DNA of 64,000 nucleotides, taken from the NCBI RefSeq assembly GCF_027571405.1, contig NZ_CP092968.1, positions 1,612,001 to 1,676,000 on the forward strand. Reading direction: 5' to 3'. The stretch is from Methylocystis parvus OBBP (lineage in GTDB: Bacteria > Pseudomonadota > Alphaproteobacteria > Rhizobiales > Beijerinckiaceae). A program made the translations under genes and the position numbers. This document shows positions 1 to 7,684 of the stretch, in pieces. The notes under the pieces were generated by a model. The model was not told the DNA's origin and searched no databases. It was given only the letters and a program-made list of their open reading frames with translations. How positions within the stretch are numbered: position 1 is the first letter of the stretch; every line of letters begins with the position of its first letter.

Positions 1-128
1 CGAAGGACATGGCGGACCTTCTCGTCAATCTCTGGCAAGGCGCGCTGCTGCGCATGAAAGTCGAGCAATCCGTGCGCCCGCTCACGCAATTTCGCGACAT
101 TGCGCTCAACGGCTTCTTCAGGGCGTGA
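1..128 (+). CDS. TetR/AcrR-type transcriptional regulator, C-terminal end (partial)
   Basis: The reading frame enters from the left edge (frame starts at base 3) and ends at a TGA at 126-128, leaving about 41 residues. The visible tail, with a LLVNLWQGALLRMKVE segment followed by PLTQFRD and a short GFFRA end, resembles the C-terminal ligand/dimerisation helix of TetR/AcrR repressors. The DNA-binding domain lies outside the window, so the family call rests on this tail alone. It precedes the DUF4242-mtoX genes on the same strand and could regulate them, but that is inference. Confidence 0.5.
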   Translation, partial: KDMADLLVNLWQGALLRMKVEQSVRPLTQFRDIALNGFFRA

Positions 129-197
129 TTTTTTCGCCCTCAAATAAGACGACCGGTCATCTGAAAACCAGCTCTAGATAGAGCAGAGGAGATGCGC

Positions 198-467
198 ATG
201 CCAAAATACATCATCGAACGAAACGTTCCCGGCGCCGGCTTCCTGACGGCCGACGATCTGAAGGCGTTGACTCAGAGATCCTGTTCGGTCCTTCGCGAAT
301 TGGGGCCGGACGTCCAATGGGTCCAGAGCTTCGTCGCCGAGGACAAGCTCTATTGCATCTACATCGCGACGGACCCGGACGTCATTCGAAAGCACGCGGC
401 GCTCGGCGGCTTCCCGGTGGATCGCATCACCGAAGTCAAGGCGATCATCGATCCCGCTGCGGCCTGA
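198..467 (+). CDS. DUF4242 family small protein
   Basis: A protein of about 89 residues beginning MPKYIIERNVPGAG. The fold family (DUF4242, related to a small nickel-binding ferredoxin-like protein of Streptomyces) is known for compact alpha/beta proteins of about 80-90 residues; here the body has the expected WVQSFVAEDKLYCIY strand pair and a C-terminal helix with VDRITEVKAIIDP. An ATG at 192 abuts the GAGGAG ribosome binding site, so the ATG at 198 with seven-base spacing is the better start. It lies 28 bases upstream of mtoX and is probably co-transcribed. Function in that operon is unknown; a metal-binding or accessory role is only a guess. Confidence 0.75.
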   Translation: MPKYIIERNVPGAGFLTADDLKALTQRSCSVLRELGPDVQWVQSFVAEDKLYCIYIATDPDVIRKHAALGGFPVDRITEVKAIIDPAAA

Positions 468-495
468 CGGCAAGATCTTCAAGAGGGAGGAAGCA

Positions 496-1797
496 ATGAA
501 AACGATTGAAATTTGCATGCGCAAGGGGGCGGCGATCGGTTTGTTTCTGCTCGGCGCTCTGCCGGGGCTCGCCCCGGCCTATGCGGACGAAACCTGCAAT
601 TCGCCCTTCATGGCGGGGCTCATCAAGGGACAGGAGCAGTTTCTGCATGTCTGGACTCTGGGCGAAAAGGGAATCGGCGACGAATCCGACAAGCTGGTGA
701 CGATCGACGTCATTCCCGGCTCGGCGACCTATGGCGAAGTCATCCACGCCATCTCCGTCGGCGGACGCGGCGAGGCGCATCACATGGGCTTTACCGACGA
801 TCGCAAATATCTCTGGGCGGGACGTCTCGACGACAGCAAGATCTTCATCTTCGACGTCGGTTCCGATCCTTCAAAGCCCAAACTCGTGAAGACGATCGAC
901 AATCTCGCCGAAAGCACCGGCTATGTCGGCCCGCATACTTTCTACGCCCTGCCCGGCCGCATGCTCGTGCAGGCGCTCTCCAACAAGAAAGACCATGGCG
1001 GAATCACGGGCCTCATCACCTATAACAATGCCGGCGATCTCGTCGCGACGACGCCCATGCCGGTCGACAATGGCGGCGACGGATATGGCTACGACATCGC
1101 CATCAATCCAGGCCAGAACCGCATGCTCACATCGAGCTTCACCGGCTGGACCAATTACATGATGGATCTGTCCCAACTCATTCAGGACAGCTCCGCGATG
1201 AAGAATTTCGGCAACACCATGGTCCTTTGGGACCTCAAGGCGATGAAGCCCGAAAAGGCGTTCTCGGTCCCCGGCGCGCCGCTCGAAATCCGTTGGGCGC
1301 TGAAGCCCGGCGCGGACTGGGCGATCACCGCCGGCGCGCTGACCTCCAAGCTATATCTCATCAAGCAGGACGAGAACCATCAGTGGCAGGCGAAAGCCGT
1401 CGCCGATGTCGGCGATCCCGCGAAAATACCGCTCCCTGTCGACATCTCGATCTCGTCGGACGCCTCTTCGCTGTGGGTCAACACCTTCATGGACGGAACG
1501 GCCCGCCTTTTCGATCTTTCCAATCCTGAAGCGCCGAAGCAGGTCTATGCGAAAAAGATCGGCGCGCAGGTGAACATGGTCTCGCAAAGCTGGGACGGAA
1601 AGCGCGTTTATTTCACGACCTCGCTCCTCGCCAATTGGGACAAGAAAGGCGCCGACAACGAACAGTTCCTCAAAGGCTACTCCTGGGACGGCAAGGAGCT
1701 GAAGGAAGACTTCGTCGTCGACTTTCACAAGGAGGGGCTCGGCCGCGCGCATCATATGAAATTTACGGCGCGCGCGCAGAAAGCCGAACGCCAGTGA
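496..1797 (+). CDS. mtoX: Methanethiol oxidase (SBP56 / selenium-binding protein family)
   Basis: A 433-residue protein with an N-terminal signal peptide ending near AYA-DETC, followed by a beta-propeller of the SBP56 type. Family members of this secreted bacterial kind are copper-dependent methanethiol oxidases converting methanethiol to formaldehyde, sulfide and hydrogen peroxide in the periplasm. Conserved histidine motifs are present: GEAHHMGF (His95-His96), GPHTF and near the C-terminus GRAHHMKF (His419-His420). A strong GGAGG site precedes the ATG. The stop overlaps the GTG start of a SCO1-like gene and a MauG-like gene follows; this mtoX-SCO1-mauG order is the known arrangement in methanethiol degraders, which strongly supports the call over a generic 'selenium-binding protein'. 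Formaldehyde produced could feed C1 metabolism. Confidence 0.9.
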   Translation: MKTIEICMRKGAAIGLFLLGALPGLAPAYADETCNSPFMAGLIKGQEQFLHVWTLGEKGIGDESDKLVTIDVIPGSATYGEVIHAISVGGRGEAHHMGFTDDRKYLWAGRLDDSKIFIFDVGSDPSKPKLVKTIDNLAESTGYVGPHTFYALPGRMLVQALSNKKDHGGITGLITYNNAGDLVATTPMPVDNGGDGYGYDIAINPGQNRMLTSSFTGWTNYMMDLSQLIQDSSAMKNFGNTMVLWDLKAMKPEKAFSVPGAPLEIRWALKPGADWAITAGALTSKLYLIKQDENHQWQAKAVADVGDPAKIPLPVDISISSDASSLWVNTFMDGTARLFDLSNPEAPKQVYAKKIGAQVNMVSQSWDGKRVYFTTSLLANWDKKGADNEQFLKGYSWDGKELKEDFVVDFHKEGLGRAHHMKFTARAQKAERQ

Positions 1798-2516
1798 CCG
1801 AGAAGCGAAAATATTCGGAGGGCGCCCGCGCGCCCTTCGCGGCGCTCACAGCGATGGCGCTCGCTTTTGCGGCGCCATCGACGCCGATGCGCGCAGCCGA
1901 CGCCGCCCATGCGTCGGTCGCCAATCTCCCCTCGCCCGGAACTTACGTTCTGCAACGCATCCAGCGCGTCCCGAGCGCGAAGCTGCTCGACGCCGAAGGA
2001 CGCTCCGTCGACCTTTCCGCCAAGGTCGCCGGCGCGGTGACGGCGCTCGGCTTTATCTACGGCCATTGCGAGGACGCCGCCGGTTGTCCGGTCGCGTGGT
2101 CGATTTTCGAAGAAGCGAGAAAGGCCGCCGCCGCCGAGCCGCTGCTCGCCGACCGGCTGCGCCTCGTCTTTGTGAGCCTTGACCCGGCGCGCGACACGCC
2201 CGCCGTCCTGCGGCTCCTCGAAGCGGCGGAACAGGACGCCGCTGCGCCGCCATGGATTTTTCTGACGGGAAAGTCTGAAGCGGACATCGCGCCTCTTTTG
2301 CGCGCGATGGGACAGGACATTGGATATGAGCGCGACGCCGCCGGCCGGCGAACGGGCGCGATCAATCACATGTTGAAAGTGTTCCTCATCGATCCGGAAG
2401 GGTGGGTCCGGGAAATATACAGCACGGCGTTTCTGACGCCCGACAACCTCCTCAACGACGCGCGCACGCTCGCTCTCGCCTTTGGCGCGGCCAGCAACGG
2501 AAAGAGGGAGCCGTGA
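1794..2516 (+). CDS. SCO1/SenC-like copper chaperone of the methanethiol oxidase operon
   Basis: A thioredoxin-fold protein of about 240 residues with an N-terminal hydrophobic segment (ALTAMALAFAAPSTP) that should export or anchor it. The open frame extends further upstream, but the GTG at 1794 overlaps the mtoX stop by four bases and gives a normal-length protein. The metal site is unusual: Cys92 and Cys98 in HCEDAAGCP are separated by five residues rather than the three of classical SCO proteins; the distal histidine is probably His192 (NHMLKVFLID). Other family landmarks, such as LVFVSLDPARDTP, are present. By family and context it would deliver copper to MtoX in the periplasm. Confidence 0.85.
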   Translation: MTEKRKYSEGARAPFAALTAMALAFAAPSTPMRAADAAHASVANLPSPGTYVLQRIQRVPSAKLLDAEGRSVDLSAKVAGAVTALGFIYGHCEDAAGCPVAWSIFEEARKAAAAEPLLADRLRLVFVSLDPARDTPAVLRLLEAAEQDAAAPPWIFLTGKSEADIAPLLRAMGQDIGYERDAAGRRTGAINHMLKVFLIDPEGWVREIYSTAFLTPDNLLNDARTLALAFGAASNGKREP

Positions 2517-2517
2517 C

Positions 2518-3591
2518 GTGACTCGTCGAAGGAGCGGCTCTCTGATTGCTCTTGTCATCGCCGCGACGGGCTTTACGGGCGTCGCCAAAGCGGACGACGT
2601 CGCGACGCCGCTCGGCCTGCCGCCGGTCCCGGCGAAAATTCTAGGGACGGCGGCGATGCGGAGTCTCGGCGAGAAATTGTTTTTCGACCGCGCGCTCTCC
2701 GCCAACGGCACATTGTCCTGCGCCATGTGCCACATTCCGGCGCAGGGATTCGCGTCCAATCAAAGCGCGCTCTCCATCGGGATGGAGGGACGCTCGCTCC
2801 GGCGCAACGCGCCCTCGCTCTATAATGTCGTCTTCAAGCAATATCTCTTTCACGACGGGCGAGAGACCGATCTCGTCGCGCAGGTCTGGGGGCCTTTGCT
2901 CACGCCGGACGAGATGGCCAATCCCGGCATCGGTCCGCTGCTCGAGCGCCTGCGCAAAGACCCGGCCTACGGGCCCCTTTTCGACGCCGCATTTCCCGGC
3001 GAAGGGCCGACAATGACGACAATGGGCCGCGCCATCGCCGCTTATGAAGCGACGCTGTTGCGCGGCGACAGCCGCTTCGATCGTGCGGTCTTCGGCGGCG
3101 ACAAAAACGCCCTCACCGCGCAGGAATGGCGCGGCTATGAAATTTTCGTCTCGAAAGGCGGATGCTCGGCCTGTCACCGGATCGACGAGTCGAGCGCGCT
3201 CTTCACCGACCGGTCCTGGCACAATAACGGCGCGGCTTTCAGACGACGTCAGGAGACGGACGCCGTTCGGGTCGAATTGGCGCCCGGCGTCGTCAAAGAC
3301 GTTCGACTGGCCGCCGCTGGTTTTTCGCAAGCGAGCCAGCGAAATGACGTCGGACGCTTTGAGATTACGAACGATCCGGCGGACCGCTGGGCCTATGTGA
3401 CGCCCACGCTTCGGGGCGTCAAAGACAGCTGGCCTTATATGCATGACGGCGGCATGAAGACGCTCGAAGAGGTTGTCGAATTCTACGACAATGGCGGCGG
3501 CGCCAACCCCGCGCTCGATCAGAAGATCAAACCGCTCGGACTTTCAACGGAAGAAAGGGCCGCCCTCGTCGCGTTTCTCAGGACGCTGTGA
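2518..3591 (+). CDS. Di-haem cytochrome c peroxidase / MauG family protein
   Basis: A 357-residue secreted protein; starting at the GTG at 2518, one base after the SCO1-like stop, gives a clean signal peptide ending VAKA-DDVA. Two c-type haem motifs are visible, CAMCH (residues 68-72) and CSACH (216-220), with the two-domain layout of bacterial di-haem peroxidases and MauG. MauG matures a tryptophan-derived cofactor in methylamine dehydrogenase; peroxidase members reduce hydrogen peroxide. In mtoX operons this gene is conserved, and it could mature MtoX or detoxify the peroxide it makes; the sequence does not decide which. The methionine/tyrosine axial ligand was not assigned. Confidence 0.85.
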   Translation: MTRRRSGSLIALVIAATGFTGVAKADDVATPLGLPPVPAKILGTAAMRSLGEKLFFDRALSANGTLSCAMCHIPAQGFASNQSALSIGMEGRSLRRNAPSLYNVVFKQYLFHDGRETDLVAQVWGPLLTPDEMANPGIGPLLERLRKDPAYGPLFDAAFPGEGPTMTTMGRAIAAYEATLLRGDSRFDRAVFGGDKNALTAQEWRGYEIFVSKGGCSACHRIDESSALFTDRSWHNNGAAFRRRQETDAVRVELAPGVVKDVRLAAAGFSQASQRNDVGRFEITNDPADRWAYVTPTLRGVKDSWPYMHDGGMKTLEEVVEFYDNGGGANPALDQKIKPLGLSTEERAALVAFLRTL

Positions 3592-3627
3592 GACGAGGAA
3601 GTTTGGTCGCGCGACGTTAAGGGAAAA

Positions 3628-3704
3628 TGGCGCGCCCGAAAGGATTCGAACCTCTGACCCCCAGATTCGTAGTCTGGTGCTCTATCCAGCTGAGCTACGG
3701 GCGC
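3628..3704 (-). tRNA. tRNA-Arg (anticodon ACG)
   Basis: On the minus strand a 77-base cloverleaf can be folded: acceptor arms GCGCCCG and CGGGCGC, D-arm GCTCAGCTGGATAGAGC, anticodon stem CCAGA/TCTGG around loop CTACGAA, and T-arm AGAGGTTCGAATCCT. The CCA end is encoded (complement of 3628-3630). Loop position gives anticodon ACG, presumably edited to ICG to read CGU, CGC and CGA. Confidence 0.95.
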
Positions 3705-3877
3705 CCGTCGCAGGCATGGCCGGCCGCCTTTTGGGGCCGCCGCCTTGCGACATGCGACCGTTTAGCGACAAGCGCGGCGAATGGCAAGGCCTGTTATCTC
3801 TCGCCGCGTTTTTTACGGCCTGACGCTTGCACAGCCTGTGTGAGCCTTTAAGTAGGGACTGTCACACAGGATTTGCG

Positions 3878-4645
3878 ATGGAAACTTTCGTCTCGAACAA
3901 TGTCGAGATTGCTTATTCGGACTTCGAGCCCTTCGGCGAGGACCGGCAAGAGCCGATCGTGCTGGTCCACGGCTTCGCTTCGACCCATGCCGTAAACTGG
4001 ATGTTTACCCAATGGGTCAAGACGCTGACCGAAGACGGCCGCCGCGTGGTGGTATTCGACAATCGTGGGCATGGCCGCTCCGAAAAGCTCTACGACCCGG
4101 CGCAATATTCGCTCGACCTCATGGCGAGCGACATCGCGAATCTGATGGACCATCTCTCCATCGCCCGCGCGGACGTCATGGGTTACTCGCTCGGAGCCCG
4201 AATCTCCACCGTGCTCACGCTCGCCAAGCCGGAGCGCGTGCGCTCGCTCATCCTTGGCGGCATCGGGCAATATCTCGTCCAGGACGCGGGCCTTCCGAGC
4301 GGCCTCGCCGAGGCGATGGAGGCGGAGCGAATCGAGGACATCGACAATTCGATGCTCAAGATCTTCCGCGGATTCGCGGAGTCGACCCGAAGCGACCTCA
4401 AGGCCCTGGCCGCCTGCGTGCGCGGCGCGCGCAAGGCGCTCGATCCCGCTTCGCTCGCTGGAATTACATGCCCTGTCCTGATCTGCGTCGGGACCCGCGA
4501 CGACGTGGCGGGCGACCCCTCGCCGCTCGAGCCGCTTTTCCCCAATGTCCGACTCGTCGACATTCCCGGCCGGGACCATAATCGCGCCGTAGGCGACCGC
4601 ATCTACAAGCAGGCCGTCGTCGAATTCCTGGCGGCGCGTCCGTGA
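3878..4645 (+). CDS. Alpha/beta-fold hydrolase
   Basis: A 255-residue protein without signal peptide. The start METFVSNNVEI at 3878 was chosen because the longer upstream frame adds non-conserved residues. It shows the alpha/beta hydrolase landmarks: oxyanion-region VHGFAS, nucleophile elbow GYSLGA with Ser104, a late acidic stretch GTRDDVAGD, and a C-terminal GRDHN histidine. The substrate cannot be read from sequence; such proteins include esterases and C-C or haloalkane hydrolases. It sits alone between tRNA-Arg and cysE. Confidence 0.8.
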   Translation: METFVSNNVEIAYSDFEPFGEDRQEPIVLVHGFASTHAVNWMFTQWVKTLTEDGRRVVVFDNRGHGRSEKLYDPAQYSLDLMASDIANLMDHLSIARADVMGYSLGARISTVLTLAKPERVRSLILGGIGQYLVQDAGLPSGLAEAMEAERIEDIDNSMLKIFRGFAESTRSDLKALAACVRGARKALDPASLAGITCPVLICVGTRDDVAGDPSPLEPLFPNVRLVDIPGRDHNRAVGDRIYKQAVVEFLAARP

Positions 4646-4694
4646 TGCGCGAGCGTGGCGGAGGCGCTATATAGCCTCTTCTGGAGGAGCGCCC

Positions 4695-5543
4695 ATGGCC
4701 GCCGAGACGCGGGAGCAGACCGCGAATATCATTGATTTCGACCCGCTTCTGGGCCGGCTGCGGCTGGAGGCGGAGGATGTGCTGCGCCGCGAGCCGGAGC
4801 TGGGCGGCTTCATCTATCCGGCGATTATCGCGCAGGAGTCGGTCGCCGGCGTCGTCGCGCATCGCGTCGCCCAGCGCCTCGACCGGCCGGAAGCCCCCTA
4901 CGCCGCGATCCGCCAGGCCTTCGACGCCTGCCTCGCCCGCGACCCCGCCATCGTCGACTCCTTCCGCGCCGATCTCCTGGCCGTGGTCGAGCGCGATCCC
5001 GCCTGCACGCGCGTGCTGGAGCCGGCTCTCTACTTCAAGGGCTTCCACGCGCTGCAGACCTATCGGCTGGCGCATTGGCTCTGGAAAAACGGGCGCAGCG
5101 ACTTTGCGCTGACCTTGCAAAGTCTCTCCTCGCAGATTTTCCAGACCGACATCCACCCCGCCGCCGTCATCGGCAAGGGCGTCTTCGTCGACCACGCCAC
5201 GGGCGTCGTCATCGGCGCGACCAGCGTCATTGAGGACGACGTCTCGATGCTGCACGGCGTCACGCTGGGCGGCACCGGAAAATCGCGCGGCGACCGCCAC
5301 CCCAAAGTGCGGCGCGGCGTGCTGATCGGCGCCGGAGCCAAAGTGCTCGGCAATATTGAGATCGGGCGCTGCGCGATGATCGCGGCGGGCTCGGTCGTGC
5401 TCGAATCGGTGCCCCCCAACAAGACGGTGGCGGGCGTCCCGGCGCGGATCGTCGGCGATTCGAAATGCGCCGAGCCGGCGTTGGCGATGGACCAGATGCT
5501 GGCTGTGTTGGATGCGGGACTGAACAAGAGCGCGGGGTTGTAA
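4695..5543 (+). CDS. cysE: Serine O-acetyltransferase
   Basis: A 282-residue cytosolic enzyme that acetylates L-serine with acetyl-CoA, the first step of cysteine synthesis. It has the helical N-terminal domain typical of CysE (about residues 1-150) and then the left-handed beta-helix of hexapeptide repeats, with DIHPAAVIGKGVFVDHATG, the HGVTLGGTGK loop, GDRHPKV and a terminal AGVPARIVG coil. Length is normal for the family. A GAGGAG ribosome binding site lies just upstream of the ATG. The next gene starts one base after its stop, suggesting co-transcription. Confidence 0.95.
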   Translation: MAAETREQTANIIDFDPLLGRLRLEAEDVLRREPELGGFIYPAIIAQESVAGVVAHRVAQRLDRPEAPYAAIRQAFDACLARDPAIVDSFRADLLAVVERDPACTRVLEPALYFKGFHALQTYRLAHWLWKNGRSDFALTLQSLSSQIFQTDIHPAAVIGKGVFVDHATGVVIGATSVIEDDVSMLHGVTLGGTGKSRGDRHPKVRRGVLIGAGAKVLGNIEIGRCAMIAAGSVVLESVPPNKTVAGVPARIVGDSKCAEPALAMDQMLAVLDAGLNKSAGL

Positions 5544-5544
5544 A

Positions 5545-6138
5545 GTGAAGCAGATTTTGTTGGGCGCGGCGGTCTCTCTTCTGGCCGCCACGGGCGTTTC
5601 GTCACGCGCGCTGGCCGCCGGCTGGCATTATTACGATCCCGAATGCCCCGTCGCCATCGGCGAGAAGTCGATGAAATTCGTGGCGATGCAGCCCAAGAAG
5701 AACATCGACCGCGAATGCGTGGCCCTGCCCGACATCGGACCTTCCGTCATCGTGCTCGACGCCTCGGATAATGAGCTGCGCGACATGAACTGGGACATTC
5801 GCGTGCTGCGCGCCAAGGGGCCGGACGCCCAACCGGACCCGGACGCCGACGCCGTCTCGCGTCTGCCTGTGCAGAAATTCCGCAACGGCATGGTCAATTT
5901 CGACCAGAAGTTCAAAGACCCCGGCTATTACGTGCTCTACGCGAAGCTGACGAGCGACGATGGCGCGAAGAGCTATGAGGGCCGCCATCCCTTTTCGGTC
6001 GGCATGATGACCGACGAGGAGTTCTATCTTTACCTCGGATTTGGGTTGTTTGCGGTCGTCGCCGGCGGCGCGGCTTTCACGCTGTGGCGGCAGGGGAAGC
6101 TGGGTTTCAAGATCCCGAACTTCGGCAAGCCGACCTGA
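5545..6138 (+). CDS. Secreted protein with C-terminal membrane anchor, unknown function
   Basis: A 197-residue protein, GTG start one base after the cysE stop. It begins with a signal peptide (MKQILLGAAVSLLAATGVSS ... ALAAG), has an exported domain of about 135 residues with two cysteines in the first 40 mature residues (YDPECPV, DRECVAL), then a single transmembrane helix (YLYLGFGLFAVVAGGAAFTL) and a short basic cytoplasmic tail. I do not recognise the domain. The topology suggests a membrane-tethered periplasmic protein. The tight spacing behind cysE may be incidental. Confidence 0.7.
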   Translation: MKQILLGAAVSLLAATGVSSRALAAGWHYYDPECPVAIGEKSMKFVAMQPKKNIDRECVALPDIGPSVIVLDASDNELRDMNWDIRVLRAKGPDAQPDPDADAVSRLPVQKFRNGMVNFDQKFKDPGYYVLYAKLTSDDGAKSYEGRHPFSVGMMTDEEFYLYLGFGLFAVVAGGAAFTLWRQGKLGFKIPNFGKPT

Positions 6139-6158
6139 AAGCCGGCCGCCGCGCGCGC

Positions 6159-6743
6159 TCAGCGCGGCTCCTCGCTCTCGGCGAGTCGCTGTCGATCCGC
6201 GGCTCGGGCGCGTTCGTCCATGTCGCGCAGCCGCGCGCGGATCGTTCGCCAATTTGGCGGCCGCAACGACTTTTCGCAGCAGCGTTTCGTAATTTCGAGC
6301 ACCAGCACGCTGAAAGGCGGCCGCTCGACTTCGGCGACGAATTTCGCGAGCGCCGTTTCGATGATCTGCTCGCGCTGCGGATCGAGGCTGCGCGCGCCCT
6401 TCGGCCGACCCACCGAACGCGACGCGGAAGAAATAGCGCCGCAGGTGCGAAAGGATTTCATCATCCGATAGGCGGTGGCCCGCGAAACGCCGAGCCGGCT
6501 TTTCAGCTGCTCGATAAGCGTTTTGGTCGACGCGCCCTCGGCTTCCGCCAATAGGTGGCGCATCGCATCTTCGCGCTTCTGATGCGCGCCGATGATGTGT
6601 TGTTCGCTGTTACCTTCCATCGCCGCGGCTTTATTTTTATTCTTCTTGGATTTCACTCGATTTTTTGGCTGCGCAGGGCCGCTTTCCACCGTCTGCTTCG
6701 CTCCGGTTTTGCAAGTCCGCCGAATTGCTCCCGCCCAGGCCAC
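6159..6743 (-). pseudogene. N-terminal fragment of a TniA/TnsB-like (Mu-type) transposase
   Basis: A minus-strand frame of up to 194 codons (GTG at 6743, or ATG at 6620). The central part contains a helix-turn-helix (SRLGVSRATAYRMMKSF), a basic linker GRPKGARSLDP, and a second helical region with ITKRC and NWRTIRARL, the layout of the DNA-binding N-terminus of TniA/TnsB/Mu-like DDE transposases. Full-length relatives have 500-700 residues with a DDE integrase core; here the frame stops before any such core, so it is either a remnant or a free-standing DNA-binding protein. It lies just upstream of the AT-rich pmo promoter region. Confidence 0.5.
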
Positions 6744-7051
6744 GCTACTTTTCTCTCATAAATACAAAGATAAGGGAATGATCCATTTTTCGGCGCGACA
6801 CACATATTGCGTGGACGTCTAGGACTTTGTCTCAGTTGATCAAGAACAATTCTAATATTCCAGAATGAGAGGTTTCAATAACTTCGCGCGTGTTTCCGCC
6901 CATCTCGCAAGTGGAGCGCCTTTATTTTCGTGCAGTGAGACAATTAAATACATCATGTGCTTCAAAGTGTCGCAGCGGACTCATCAGATGATCGAATTTG
7001 ACGCCTCAGTGGTCAGCCTGCGGGCCTGGCTCCGAAAAATTGATGCGACGC
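6744..7051. other. AT-rich non-coding stretch between transposase fragment and small membrane-protein gene
   Basis: No convincing gene on either strand. The composition is clearly more AT-rich than flanking genes, with tracts such as ATAAATACAAAGATAA and GACAATTAAATACATC. It may hold the end of the element that left the transposase fragment, but I could not match a pair of terminal repeats. Confidence 0.5.
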
Positions 7052-7084
7052 AAAAGCGCCCCGACTGACAAAGAGCCGGGGCGC
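7052..7084 (-). terminator. Rho-independent terminator of the 37-codon gene
   Basis: Read on the minus strand, arms GCGCCCCG and CGGGGCGC (complement of 7077-7084 and 7056-7063) form an 8-bp perfect stem around a 13-base loop, followed directly by TTTTGCG. It lies 24 bases after the stop of the small membrane-protein gene. Confidence 0.75.
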
Positions 7085-7108
7085 AAAGCGTTGCGGCGGA
7101 TGCGGCGT

Positions 7109-7222
7109 TCAGAAGTTCAACATGCGGTTCACCGTCGGGATGAAGACGGCGAACAGGAAGATGATGAAACCGATCCAAAACCCGACCCAACCGAGTTCGT
7201 TCAGCGTGTGAAATGTCTTCAT
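7109..7222 (-). CDS. 37-residue single-helix membrane protein, divergent from pmoCAB
   Basis: A short minus-strand gene: ATG at 7222-7220, stop at 7111-7109. The protein begins MKTFHTLNELGWVGF, crosses the membrane once (about residues 10-30, WVGFWIGFIIFLFAVFIP) and ends TVNRMLNF. A strong GGGAGGT ribosome binding site stands nine bases before the ATG, and a rho-independent terminator follows the stop, so this is very probably a real transcription unit. I do not recognise the family. It is transcribed away from pmoC, sharing the AT-rich intergenic region. A role as an accessory or small subunit of a membrane complex is possible; a link to pMMO is inferred from position only. Confidence 0.65.
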   Translation of the reverse strand: MKTFHTLNELGWVGFWIGFIIFLFAVFIPTVNRMLNF

Positions 7223-7684
7223 AGTTTGGCGACCTCCCTTTACTGGCGCCTGCCGATGACTGCGCCAGACATAATCAATAGCGGAATATTCAACGCAACA
7301 TGTATTACGTGCGTCAGAAAGTCGCTATACAAATGTATCAGGATATTATGCACTACATATAACAATGATATTTGTCTCATTATAAAATACATTTGAGCTA
7401 CGATCTCATATTAGACTACATAAAAATTGATACTATTCAATACAATGCGCGCAATTGCCGCATATACGATCAAAGATACTCAATTGACGGAAGTGCTGAG
7501 CGCTATGATAGCCTCTCACGTCATCAGGTATGCTGACTTTGAGAGTAAATCACTCAGAGAATAGCGATAAAGCGCCTGATTTACAGGTGGAGGGCGCGAA
7601 TCTCGGGGAACGTCGGCCAACACAAGAATGACGGAACGTAGATTCGAGGTCTTTCGTCTAACTTTCAATGACTGGAGGAGAGGA
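7223..7684. promoter_or_regulatory. AT-rich divergent promoter region upstream of pmoC
   Basis: About 460 bases with no gene that I can support. Between about 7260 and 7480 the sequence is strikingly AT-rich for this genome (for example TACATATAACAATGATATTT). It must carry the pmoC promoter and that of the divergent small gene. A possible sigma-70 pair is TTGACG (7484-7489) and TATGAT (7504-7509), but the 14-base spacer is too short, so this is only a candidate. A GGAGGAGAGG site at the right end serves pmoC. Confidence 0.55.

Noticed and set aside
7250..7275. Sigma-54 promoter upstream of pmoC
   Set aside because: A TGGCGCC ... GACTGC-like match exists, but the invariant GG and GC do not have the required spacing.
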